This document shows positions 1 through 5,435 of a stretch of 10,176 nucleotides of DNA, piece by piece. The position numbers were made by a program, and so were the translations under genes. The stretch lies in the NCBI GenBank assembly GCA_002371025.1, contig DFFQ01000193.1:1-10176 (forward strand), in the 5' to 3' direction. Under the pieces are notes generated by a model. It saw only the letters and a program-made list of their open reading frames with translations, ran no database searches and was not told where the DNA came from. Source of the DNA: Lachnospiraceae bacterium UBA3772. Its GTDB lineage: Bacteria > Bacillota > Clostridia > Lachnospirales > Lachnospiraceae. Numbering within the stretch: position 1 is the stretch's first letter; each line of letters opens with the position of its first letter.

Positions 1-525
1 GATATCTGTATTTGTAAGTCCATGGAACTTCTCTGGAAGGATCTGTAAGCTCTTTGTAAGAAGAGTTACTTCCTTACAATGAATTGAGATCTCTCCTGTC
101 TTTGTTCTGAATACAAAACCCTTAACGCCAACGATATCACCGATATCCATACGCTTAAAGCCTGTATAGTCCTCTTCACCAAGGTCATTCTTTGAAACAT
201 AGATCTGGATATTTCCATCTCTATCCTGAACATTACCAAATGAAGCCTTACCCATGACACGTTTTGACATAAGACGACCTGCAATAACTACGATTTTTTC
301 TTCAGGAATCTCATCAAATGAAGGAACGATATTCTTTCCTTCTTCGTCCTGTTTAAGAACTGTCTCTATCTCATCAAATTTATCCTTGATCTCCTGTGTA
401 TGATATGTAACATCAAACTTAGTGATCTGAAATGGATCCTTACCTGCTGCCTGAAGCTCTGCAAGTTTGTCTCTGCGGACCTGTCTTAACTGGTTTACGT
501 CCTGTGGCTTTGTTTCCTGTGCCAT
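1..525 (-). CDS. lysS: Lysyl-tRNA synthetase, N-terminal part (cut by left edge)
   Basis: Class II lysyl-tRNA synthetase, which charges tRNA-Lys with lysine in the cytosol. Only the first 175 codons are present and the frame is open to the left edge. The visible part begins MAQETKPQDVNQLRQVRRDK, a charged N-terminal helix. It continues into the OB-fold anticodon-binding domain (about residues 77-160, with AGRLMSKRVMGKASFGNVQD and GDIVGVKGFVFRTKTGE). It ends in ILPEKFHGL, the LysS-type linker into the catalytic domain, which lies outside the window. The ATG is preceded by AGGAGG (533-538 on the minus strand). It lies 82 bases downstream of greA on the same strand, with a terminator-like hairpin between them, so it is probably the last visible gene of a tRNA-Leu/greA/lysS unit. 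No T-box leader is seen. The family assignment is very secure. Confidence 0.96.
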   Translation of the reverse strand, partial: MAQETKPQDVNQLRQVRRDKLAELQAAGKDPFQITKFDVTYHTQEIKDKFDEIETVLKQDEEGKNIVPSFDEIPEEKIVVIAGRLMSKRVMGKASFGNVQDRDGNIQIYVSKNDLGEEDYTGFKRMDIGDIVGVKGFVFRTKTGEISIHCKEVTLLTKSLQILPEKFHGLTNTDI

Positions 526-550
526 TAGTGCTTCCTCCTACTAAATATAC

Positions 551-583
551 TTTAAAAAAGGGATGCCTTTATTCTGGCACCCC
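551..583 (-). terminator. Intrinsic terminator or attenuator between greA and lysS
   Basis: On the minus strand GGGGTGCC and GGCATCCC (583-576 and 567-560) form an 8-bp stem with one G-U pair and an 8-base loop, followed at once by TTTTTT (559-554). This is a standard rho-independent terminator shape. It lies about 25 bases before the lysS start, leaving no room for a separate lysS promoter after it, so it is probably leaky or regulated. Function is inferred from shape only. Confidence 0.75.
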
Positions 584-607
584 TGCAATTTTCATAATAA
601 TACCGGA

Positions 608-1090
608 TTAGTTTCTCTTGAAGTCAAGGATCTTATAATTAAATGTACCCTTAGGTGCTTCGATAGTGATAACCTGACCAGCCTTTGAACCGATAAGCTT
701 TGAGCCTATAGGTGATTCGTTTGAAACACGTCCGTTAAGAACGTCTGATTCAGTTGAACCAACGAGTTTATATGTAAATTCCTCATGGGTTTCAAGATTT
801 TCAAAACGTACAGTACAACCAAAGTTGATTGTTTCAGCATTTGTTGAACCCTCATCAGCAACTTCTACGTTCTTTAAGATTTTTTCAATCTCTGCAATAC
901 GATTTTCAATTTCACGCTGTTCATCTCTAGCTGCATCGTACTCAGCGTTTTCTGATAAGTCGCCCTGCTCACGAGCTTCTTTAATCTTCTGAGCTACTTC
1001 TCTACGTCTGAAGACCTTTAAATTCTGGAGTTCATCCTCCAACTGTTTTAAACCTTCATAGGTAAGAATATTTTTCTTTTCCTCAGCCAT
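608..1090 (-). CDS. greA: Transcription elongation factor GreA
   Basis: GreA binds the secondary channel of RNA polymerase and stimulates transcript cleavage in backtracked complexes. The protein is 160 residues, the usual family length. Residues 1-75 form the N-terminal coiled coil, with the tip signature GDLSENAEYDAA (43-54). D44 and E47 there match the acidic residues that place the catalytic metal ion. Residues 80-160 are the C-terminal FKBP-like globular domain, with SPIGSKLIGSKAGQVITIEA. The ATG at 1090 was chosen because MAEEKKNILTYEGLKQLEDE is the normal GreA start and AAGGA lies about 11 bases upstream. The same frame stays open further upstream to 1246, but that stretch reads through the tRNA gene and is not protein. 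It lies 78 bases downstream of tRNA-Leu with no terminator between, so it is probably cotranscribed with the tRNA and then with lysS. Confidence 0.97.
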   Translation of the reverse strand: MAEEKKNILTYEGLKQLEDELQNLKVFRRREVAQKIKEAREQGDLSENAEYDAARDEQREIENRIAEIEKILKNVEVADEGSTNAETINFGCTVRFENLETHEEFTYKLVGSTESDVLNGRVSNESPIGSKLIGSKAGQVITIEAPKGTFNYKILDFKRN

Positions 1091-1168
1091 ATCCCAAAAT
1101 CCTTTCTTAATTGATCGAATATGTTTGATCAGCCTAATTGAGACTGATGATCGTTCATACACGTTAAG

Positions 1169-1252
1169 TGCAGCTGACGGGACTTGAACCCGAACCCACT
1201 TGCGTGGACATGAACCTGAATCATGCGCGTATGCCAATTCCGCCACAGCTGC
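1169..1252 (-). tRNA. tRNA-Leu (anticodon CAG)
   Basis: An 84-base class II tRNA on the minus strand. The acceptor stem is GCAGCTG (1252-1246) with CAGCTGC (1176-1170), followed by discriminator A at 1169. The anticodon stem is CATGA/TCATG around the 7-base loop TTCAGGT, giving anticodon CAG, which reads CUG. The long variable arm CCAC-GCAA-GTGG is typical of leucine tRNAs, and the T loop is TTCAAGT. The CCA end is not encoded, since CTT follows the discriminator. The outermost T-stem position appears to be a T-T mismatch. The promoter lies just upstream (1277-1306) and no terminator follows before greA. Identity and anticodon come from folding by eye. Confidence 0.95.
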
Positions 1253-1276
1253 CTATAAAATTACAGTCACTAAATA

Positions 1277-1306
1277 ATAGTATCATAAAAAAAATATGGT
1301 TGTCAA
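1277..1306 (-). promoter_or_regulatory. Sigma-A-type promoter for tRNA-Leu (and probably greA-lysS)
   Basis: A perfect -35 TTGACA (1306-1301), an 18-base spacer and a -10 TACTAT (1282-1277) on the minus strand. The predicted start is near 1270, about 18 bases before the tRNA 5' end, as expected for a short tRNA leader. The -35 box lies inside the 3' arm of the terminator of the preceding lipoprotein gene. Confidence 0.8.
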
Positions 1307-1328
1307 GAATTTACATGACAACCATATT
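1288..1328 (-). terminator. Intrinsic terminator of the PPIase lipoprotein gene
   Basis: On the minus strand AATATGGTTGTCA (1328-1316) and TGACAACCATATT (1305-1293) form a perfect 13-bp stem with a 10-base loop. The end of the stem runs into a tract of eight T (1294-1287). It begins 14 bases after the stop codon at 1342-1344. The 3' arm also carries the -35 box of the tRNA promoter. Confidence 0.9.
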
Positions 1329-1341
1329 ATAACTTCATTAT

Positions 1342-2445
1342 TTATTTTGCAGGAGCATCACTTGGGCTTGCAACTGCCTTTGTTTTAAGGAAATCAATTA
1401 CCTTCTTCTCAAGCACGCTGTAATAATAATCTTCTTTTGCATAACCATAAGCCTTATTTAAAGCATCAACATCTGTATATCCTGATGTTTTAAGCATATT
1501 CTGGATTATTGCATCAGCTTCATCATCTGAACAAGTTATCTTTTCATTATAAGCGATGGCACATACAACTATTCTTCTTGTAAATTCTTTCTTAACATTA
1601 TCAGCAATGTTATTCTTAAATTCATCAATGCTTGAATAACCGTACATCTTAACAACAGAATTAACATCAACACCATTTGAATCAGCAAGGTCCTGAATAC
1701 TTCCCTGGATTGAATCTATCTTTGTCTTTAAATCTTTTTCAGGATACTTTCCAACTATAGAACTATCAATAACACTCTGAAGGATAGCTTCTTCATTCTG
1801 TGCAGCATCTGAAGCTGAGTTAGTCTCTTCATGCTTCTTTCTCATTGCTTCTTCATATTCTGCTGTTGTCTTATAATCTGTATTTGAAGCTACAAATGCG
1901 TCACTATACTTAGGTGTGATCTCTTCACCTTCAATATAATTAAGCTTTGTTGCAAATACTGCCTCTTTACCAGCAAGATTTGCTGCGCCATAATCATCAG
2001 GGAACTTAACTTTTACATCAAATTCTTCACCTGGCTTATGTCCGGCGATCTGCTGTTCAAATGTATCAATGTAACTATGGCTTCCAAGAACAAGAACAGT
2101 ACCAGCTCCATTTGTGTTTCCACCATCAAATGCTACACCGTCAATTGTTCCAACATAATCGATGTTTACTGCATCACCCATTGTTGCAACTCTATCTGTT
2201 ATCTGAGCCTTTGTCTTCTTTGATGAAATAAGTGAATCAATATCATTCTGAATATCATTATCTGTTACTTCTGTATGAACAGGCTCATAATACACTTTTG
2301 AATAATCACCAAGTGTTACATAACTATTATATTTTTTCTTCATATCTGCTGATATCTTTGAATCCGCAGAACCAACGCTACAACCTGAAAGTAATGCTAC
2401 ACACATAGCAGAAACTAACATTGCGCTTATCTTCTTAAGCTTCAT
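1342..2445 (-). CDS. Trigger-factor-like FKBP-type peptidyl-prolyl isomerase lipoprotein
   Basis: A predicted lipoprotein foldase on the outer face of the membrane, 367 residues. It starts with a basic n-region and hydrophobic core (MKLKKISAMLVSAMCVALLS) and a lipobox LLSGC, with C22 as the lipidated residue. About residues 88-170 form an FKBP-type prolyl isomerase domain (GDAVNIDYVGTIDG, then FDGG, IDTFEQQIAGHKPGE, VKFPDDYG, A.F). Residues about 175-355 are helical and resemble the C-terminal chaperone domain of trigger factor, with a charged KKXXEETN segment and repeated helix-forming stretches. The N-terminal ribosome-binding domain of trigger factor is absent, replaced by the signal peptide. 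The inferred role is folding of exported proteins, comparable to PrsA but of a different family. The start is supported by GAGAGGG about 7 bases before the ATG. It is transcribed divergently from nrdG and followed by a strong terminator, so it is probably monocistronic. Domain class is secure; substrates are unknown. Confidence 0.9.
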   Translation of the reverse strand: MKLKKISAMLVSAMCVALLSGCSVGSADSKISADMKKKYNSYVTLGDYSKVYYEPVHTEVTDNDIQNDIDSLISSKKTKAQITDRVATMGDAVNIDYVGTIDGVAFDGGNTNGAGTVLVLGSHSYIDTFEQQIAGHKPGEEFDVKVKFPDDYGAANLAGKEAVFATKLNYIEGEEITPKYSDAFVASNTDYKTTAEYEEAMRKKHEETNSASDAAQNEEAILQSVIDSSIVGKYPEKDLKTKIDSIQGSIQDLADSNGVDVNSVVKMYGYSSIDEFKNNIADNVKKEFTRRIVVCAIAYNEKITCSDDEADAIIQNMLKTSGYTDVDALNKAYGYAKEDYYYSVLEKKVIDFLKTKAVASPSDAPAK

Positions 2446-2507
2446 TTTTAATCCCTCTCAATAAAAAAATATAAGTCTATGGACATCTAAAAAAACGCCA
2501 CCTTATT

Positions 2508-2536
2508 TTTATAGCACATTAAAAGTAAAAAATAAA
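2508..2536 (-). promoter_or_regulatory. Promoter of the PPIase lipoprotein gene
   Basis: On the minus strand TGCTATAAA gives an extended -10 (TATAAA at 2513-2508, preceded by TG one base away). A weak -35 TTTATT (2536-2531) lies 17 bases upstream. The leader would be about 56 bases. It is back-to-back with the nrdG promoter. The prediction rests on motif and spacing only. Confidence 0.5.
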
Positions 2537-2554
2537 GAGATTTATACTATATTA

Positions 2555-2563
2555 TGCTATAAT
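2555..2563 (+). promoter_or_regulatory. Extended -10 promoter of nrdG
   Basis: TGCTATAAT is a perfect extended -10 element (TATAAT at 2558-2563). No good -35 is seen 17 bases upstream, where the sequence is AAGAGA, which fits an extended -10 promoter. The expected start is near 2570, about 35 bases before the nrdG ATG. Confidence 0.6.
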
Positions 2564-2604
2564 ACAAAACAGGGAATTTCTTAATTACCCTTGAAAGGAT
2601 TATC

Positions 2605-3138
2605 ATGAAATACGCAGTTATTAAAAAAAATGATATAGCAAATGGACCTGGCGTCAGAGTTTCGCTTTTTGTCTCAGGCTGTAACCATCATTGTAAAGGC
2701 TGTTTCAATGAAGTAGCCTGGGATTTTAATTATGGTACACCTTTTACAGAAGAAACCATAAATGAAATAATAGATGCCATGTCTCCGGTTCACATTAAAG
2801 GGCTTACTCTTCTTGGCGGCGAACCTTTAGATCCTGCTAATCAGGGAGCACTTCTATCTCTGGTAAAAAAAATAAAAGCGGTATATCCCGACAAAACCAT
2901 CTGGTGTTTTTCCGGATATGACTTTGAAAAAGAGATAATGTGTGATATGATACATAAGGTGCCTGAAACAAAATCTTTACTTGATCTGATTGACGTATTA
3001 GTGGACGGCCGTTTTGAAATAGATAAGAAAGATATTACTCTTCGCTTCAGAGGTTCCTCCAATCAACGTATTATCGACATGAATAAAACAAGAGCCGCAA
3101 ACTCTCTTGTCTTATGGGACGAACAGGAAACATTGTAA
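2605..3138 (+). CDS. nrdG: Anaerobic ribonucleoside-triphosphate reductase activating protein
   Basis: NrdG is a radical-SAM activase. It uses a [4Fe-4S] cluster and S-adenosylmethionine to create the glycyl radical on NrdD, the class III reductase that makes deoxynucleotides without oxygen. The 177-residue length is normal. The cluster motif is CX3CX2C at C26, C30 and C33 (SGCNHHCKGCFN). The glycine-rich SAM motif is LLGGEPL (69-75), and the family features DVLVDGRFE (130-138) and FRGSSNQRIIDM (148-159) are present. The start is supported by GAAAGGA (2593-2599) five bases before the ATG. nrdD, its obligatory partner, is not adjacent: the gene on the left is a divergent lipoprotein and on the right comes dut after 78 bases. 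nrdG and dut may be cotranscribed, as no terminator is seen between them. The assignment is very secure. Confidence 0.95.
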   Translation: MKYAVIKKNDIANGPGVRVSLFVSGCNHHCKGCFNEVAWDFNYGTPFTEETINEIIDAMSPVHIKGLTLLGGEPLDPANQGALLSLVKKIKAVYPDKTIWCFSGYDFEKEIMCDMIHKVPETKSLLDLIDVLVDGRFEIDKKDITLRFRGSSNQRIIDMNKTRAANSLVLWDEQETL

Positions 3139-3216
3139 TATCATTTTTAGAAAGATTTAAATTATAACTATCAATATCAACATAGAAAATTATTTTTATC
3201 TATAGAAGGAAATAAA

Positions 3217-3666
3217 ATGGTAGAGAAGATTCCAGTTAATATTAAAAGAATAAAACCTAACGCTACTATCCCGACTTACGGGTCTATTAACGCTGCCGGT
3301 GCAGACCTTTATGCCTGCGTTGACAGCGCTGTTACTGTGAAAGCTAGCGAGACTGTTATGATACCAACTGGTATTTCTCTTGAATTACCTGAAGGTTATG
3401 CCGGTCTTATATATGCCAGAAGCGGTCTCGCCAGTAAAAAGGGGCTTGCCCCCGCAAATAAAGTCGGTGTTATAGATTCAGATTACCGCGGAGAAGTTAT
3501 GGTTGCGCTCCATAATCATTCAAAGGTTGATGCAGAGATAGAACCTAATGAAAGAATTGCGCAGCTTGTCATTACACCATATATCATGGGCATCTTTAGT
3601 GAAGTGGATGAGCTCTCTGAGACAGAGCGAGGTGCCGGAGGTTTTGGTTCAACAGGCAGAAAATAA
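3217..3666 (+). CDS. dut: Deoxyuridine 5'-triphosphate nucleotidohydrolase (dUTPase)
   Basis: Trimeric dUTPase, hydrolysing dUTP to dUMP and pyrophosphate. This keeps uracil out of DNA and supplies dUMP for thymidylate synthesis. The 149-residue protein has all five family motifs in order: AGADLYA (27-33, with metal-linked D30), ARSGLA (67-72), GVIDSDYRGE (84-93, with the catalytic-water Asp and base-stacking Tyr), RIAQLVI (113-119) and the flexible C-terminal arm RGAGGFGSTGRK (138-149). It is therefore complete and probably active. AGAAGGA (3204-3210) six bases before the ATG supports the start. It follows nrdG on the same strand, a sensible pairing for deoxynucleotide supply, and is closed by a strong terminator 24 bases after its stop. 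Confidence 0.97.
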   Translation: MVEKIPVNIKRIKPNATIPTYGSINAAGADLYACVDSAVTVKASETVMIPTGISLELPEGYAGLIYARSGLASKKGLAPANKVGVIDSDYRGEVMVALHNHSKVDAEIEPNERIAQLVITPYIMGIFSEVDELSETERGAGGFGSTGRK

Positions 3667-3689
3667 CTTTTTAGATTAATTTGATTCTT

Positions 3690-3722
3690 ACGCCGAGAAT
3701 AAATATTCCCGGCGTTTTTTAT
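3690..3722 (+). terminator. Intrinsic terminator after dut
   Basis: ACGCCG (3690-3695) pairs with CGGCGT (3710-3715). After one A-C mismatch the stem continues as GAATA/TATTC (3697-3701 and 3704-3708). A run of six T (3715-3720) follows. It is a strong rho-independent terminator, placed only 24 bases before the mgtE ATG. Confidence 0.88.
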
Positions 3723-3726
3723 TTGA

Positions 3727-3734
3727 GAAAGGAG
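3727..3734 (+). promoter_or_regulatory. Ribosome binding site deciding the mgtE start
   Basis: GAAAGGAG is a good Shine-Dalgarno sequence. It is 10 bases from the ATG at 3745 but only one base from the in-frame GTG at 3736, which is too close for initiation. This favours the ATG. Confidence 0.7.
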
Positions 3735-3744
3735 TGTGAGTAAA

Positions 3745-5097
3745 ATGACAGTTGAATTCGACATTGAAAACTTAAAACAACTCATCACTGAAAGGAAACT
3801 TCATGAAGCAAGAGAAATCCTTGCCGAACAAAATGAAGCAGATCTCGCTGAAATAATAAGCGAACTTGACGCTGAACAGCTCCCCATCGCCTTTAGAATC
3901 CTGCCTAAGGAACTGGCTGCAGATACATTTTCCTATCTGGAATCAGATACTCAGGAACAGCTGATCTCAGCCTTCTCTGATAAGGAACTTAATTATATCA
4001 TTGATAACCTTTTCTTAGATGATACCGTTGATATGATAGAAGAAATGCCCGCAAACGTGGTCAAACGTATTCTTAAAGCAACAGATCCGGTAACCCGTCG
4101 TGAGATTAATGAACTTTTAAAATATCCTGAAGACAGTGCCGGAAGTATCATGACCACCGAGTACGTAAGACTTGAAGAGTCCATGACTGTAAAACAGTCC
4201 TTCGACCGCATCAGAAAAGTCGGCGTTGATAAAGAGACTATTTATACCTGTTATGTTACCAACTTAAAGAAGGAACTGATAGGTATCGTAACTGTTAAAG
4301 ATCTTCTTCTTTCCTCAAGGGATGCAATAATTTCCGATATCATGGAAGAAAATGCTATCTATGTAAACACCTTAGATGACCAGGAAGAAGTTGCTCATAC
4401 ATTCGATAAATATAACTTTCTTGCTCTTCCTGTTGTAGATAAAGAAAAACGTCTTGTTGGAATAATCACTTTCGACGACGTAATCGACGTAATCCAGGAA
4501 GAAAATACAGAAGATATTGAGATCATGAACGCTATCACGCCTTCAGATAAGCCATATATGAAGACCAGCGTTTTTGAGACTTATAAGAAACGTATACCTT
4601 GGCTGCTTCTCCTTATGATCTCAGCTACATTTACAGGAGCTATCATTTCTCATTTTGAAGCAGCTCTTGCAACTTACGTAGTCCTTACAAGCTATATTCC
4701 AATGCTTATGGACACCGGTGGAAATTCAGGCCAGCAGGCTTCAGTATCTATCGTGCGCGGTATATCACTTGATGAGATTCACTTTGAAGATATCTTTAAG
4801 ATCCAGGGAAAGGAGCTTCTTGTTGCATTACTTTGTGGTATCACTTTAGCAGTAGCTAACTTTATAAAACTAATCCTTATTGACAGGATCAAGATAATGA
4901 TCGCACTCACAGTATGCGGAACTCTTTTTTTCGTTGTCATCGTAGCAAAATTTGTAGGATGTACTCTTCCTATACTTGCAAAGAAGATAAAACTTGACCC
5001 GGCTGTAATGGCCAGCCCATTTATAACAACTATAGTTGATGCTGTATCACTTCTGCTGTACTTTAATATTGCGAAGCTGATCCTTCACATTAACTAG
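3745..5097 (+). CDS. mgtE: Magnesium transporter MgtE
   Basis: MgtE is a homodimeric, Mg2+-gated magnesium channel of the cytoplasmic membrane. From the chosen ATG it is 450 residues, the usual family length. Residues 1-128 are the acidic superhelical N domain, about 130-190 is CBS 1 (SAGSIMTTEYVRLEE), and about 195-252 is CBS 2 (ISDIMEENAIYV to LVGIITFDDVIDVI). A linking plug helix follows to about 280. The membrane part has roughly five helices (about 284-305, 310-335, 357-380, 384-407, 422-446). It carries the signature PMLMDTGGNSGQQAS (319-333), and D432 in TTIVDAVS (428-435) corresponds to the pore aspartate of the family. The acidic N and CBS domains act as the internal Mg2+ sensor. An in-frame GTG at 3736 is possible but too close to the ribosome binding site. 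No M-box riboswitch precedes it; instead the dut terminator lies just upstream. The TAG stop lies within the left end of a repeated hairpin element. Confidence 0.96.
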   Translation: MTVEFDIENLKQLITERKLHEAREILAEQNEADLAEIISELDAEQLPIAFRILPKELAADTFSYLESDTQEQLISAFSDKELNYIIDNLFLDDTVDMIEEMPANVVKRILKATDPVTRREINELLKYPEDSAGSIMTTEYVRLEESMTVKQSFDRIRKVGVDKETIYTCYVTNLKKELIGIVTVKDLLLSSRDAIISDIMEENAIYVNTLDDQEEVAHTFDKYNFLALPVVDKEKRLVGIITFDDVIDVIQEENTEDIEIMNAITPSDKPYMKTSVFETYKKRIPWLLLLMISATFTGAIISHFEAALATYVVLTSYIPMLMDTGGNSGQQASVSIVRGISLDEIHFEDIFKIQGKELLVALLCGITLAVANFIKLILIDRIKIMIALTVCGTLFFVVIVAKFVGCTLPILAKKIKLDPAVMASPFITTIVDAVSLLLYFNIAKLILHIN

Positions 5098-5259
5098 TAT
5101 AACGTTCGCAAAATAACTGGACTAATGCGCTGAATGCTTGCTCGAGAGTGCGTCTCAAAAAACGTAGGCGTAGCGGGCTACGCTGAGGATTTTTGAGGCG
5201 TGCTATCGATGTAAGCAGGCAAGCCTTCGGTCCAGTTATTTAAGTGACGTTATACTAGT
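5093..5259. mobile_element. MITE-like hairpin element, complete copy (167 bp)
   Basis: The ends are inverted repeats. ACTAGTATAACGT at the left matches ACGTTATACTAGT at the right exactly. After five mismatched bases, AAATAACTGGAC also matches, giving about 30-bp imperfect terminal repeats. Inner parts pair too: GTGCGTCTCAAAAA with TTTTTGAGGCGTGC, allowing G-U pairs, and the centre is GCGTAGC-GG-GCTACGC (5168-5183). The whole element could fold as one long imperfect hairpin. It has no open reading frame of note, so if mobile it depends on a transposase elsewhere. CTAG at both ends may be part of the terminal repeat or a 4-bp target duplication. The left CTAG holds the mgtE stop codon. The class is inferred; it could also be a REP/BIME-like chromosomal repeat. 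Confidence 0.7.
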
Positions 5260-5323
5260 ATAACGTTCGCAAAATAACTGGACTAATGCGCTGAATGCTT
5301 GCTCGAGAGTGCGTCTCAAAAAA
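5254..5323. repeat. Truncated second copy of the hairpin element (70 bp, direct repeat)
   Basis: These 70 bases are identical to 5093-5162, in the same orientation at an offset of 161 bases, and share ACTAGT (5254-5259) with the end of the first copy. Identity stops after a run of six A. The central hairpin and the right terminal repeat are then missing or too diverged to see. The following bases form an AT-only hairpin (5317-5338), and weak similarity to the right half (TTTTTG, CTATC, GTAAG, GGCAA in order) hints at a decayed remainder. Confidence 0.9.
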
Positions 5324-5368
5324 GTATGCACTTTTTTGTAATATACTATCCTAAAAGTAAGTAATGGC

Positions 5369-5424
5369 AAAAAAAGAGCAATATTCCCGGGTTGCACTTA
5401 ACCCGGGAATATTGCTCTTTTATA
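5369..5424. terminator. Bidirectional terminator between mgtE and metY
   Basis: A perfect 22-bp inverted repeat (5372-5393 and 5400-5421) with the 6-base loop GCACTT. The core of each arm is GAGCAATATTCCCGGG. Read on the minus strand the stem runs into seven T (5375-5369), ideal for metY. Read on the plus strand it ends in CTCTTTTATATT, a weaker T-tract, usable for mgtE. The convergent gene arrangement fits this double use. Confidence 0.93.
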
Positions 5425-5435
5425 TTAAAGATATA

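Noticed and set aside
525..607. T-box leader upstream of lysS
   Set aside because: Only a simple terminator hairpin fits in the 82-base spacer; there is no T-box sequence or specifier stem.
1091..1246. N-terminal extension of GreA to a start at 1246 (MAELAYAHDSGSC...)
   Set aside because: This stretch is the translation of the tRNA-Leu gene and its spacer. GreA has its normal start and a ribosome binding site at 1090.
2541..2565. NrdR-box-like AT palindrome before nrdG
   Set aside because: ACTATATTATGCTATA is only loosely like the NrdR consensus and no properly spaced second box is seen; AT-richness explains it.
3667..3744. M-box (Mg2+) riboswitch before mgtE
   Set aside because: The spacer is 78 bases and mostly a plain terminator, too short for an M-box.
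5098..5435. Transposase or small gene inside the mgtE-metY spacer
   Set aside because: No open frame of useful length or ribosome binding site exists there; the region is explained by the hairpin element copies and the terminator.
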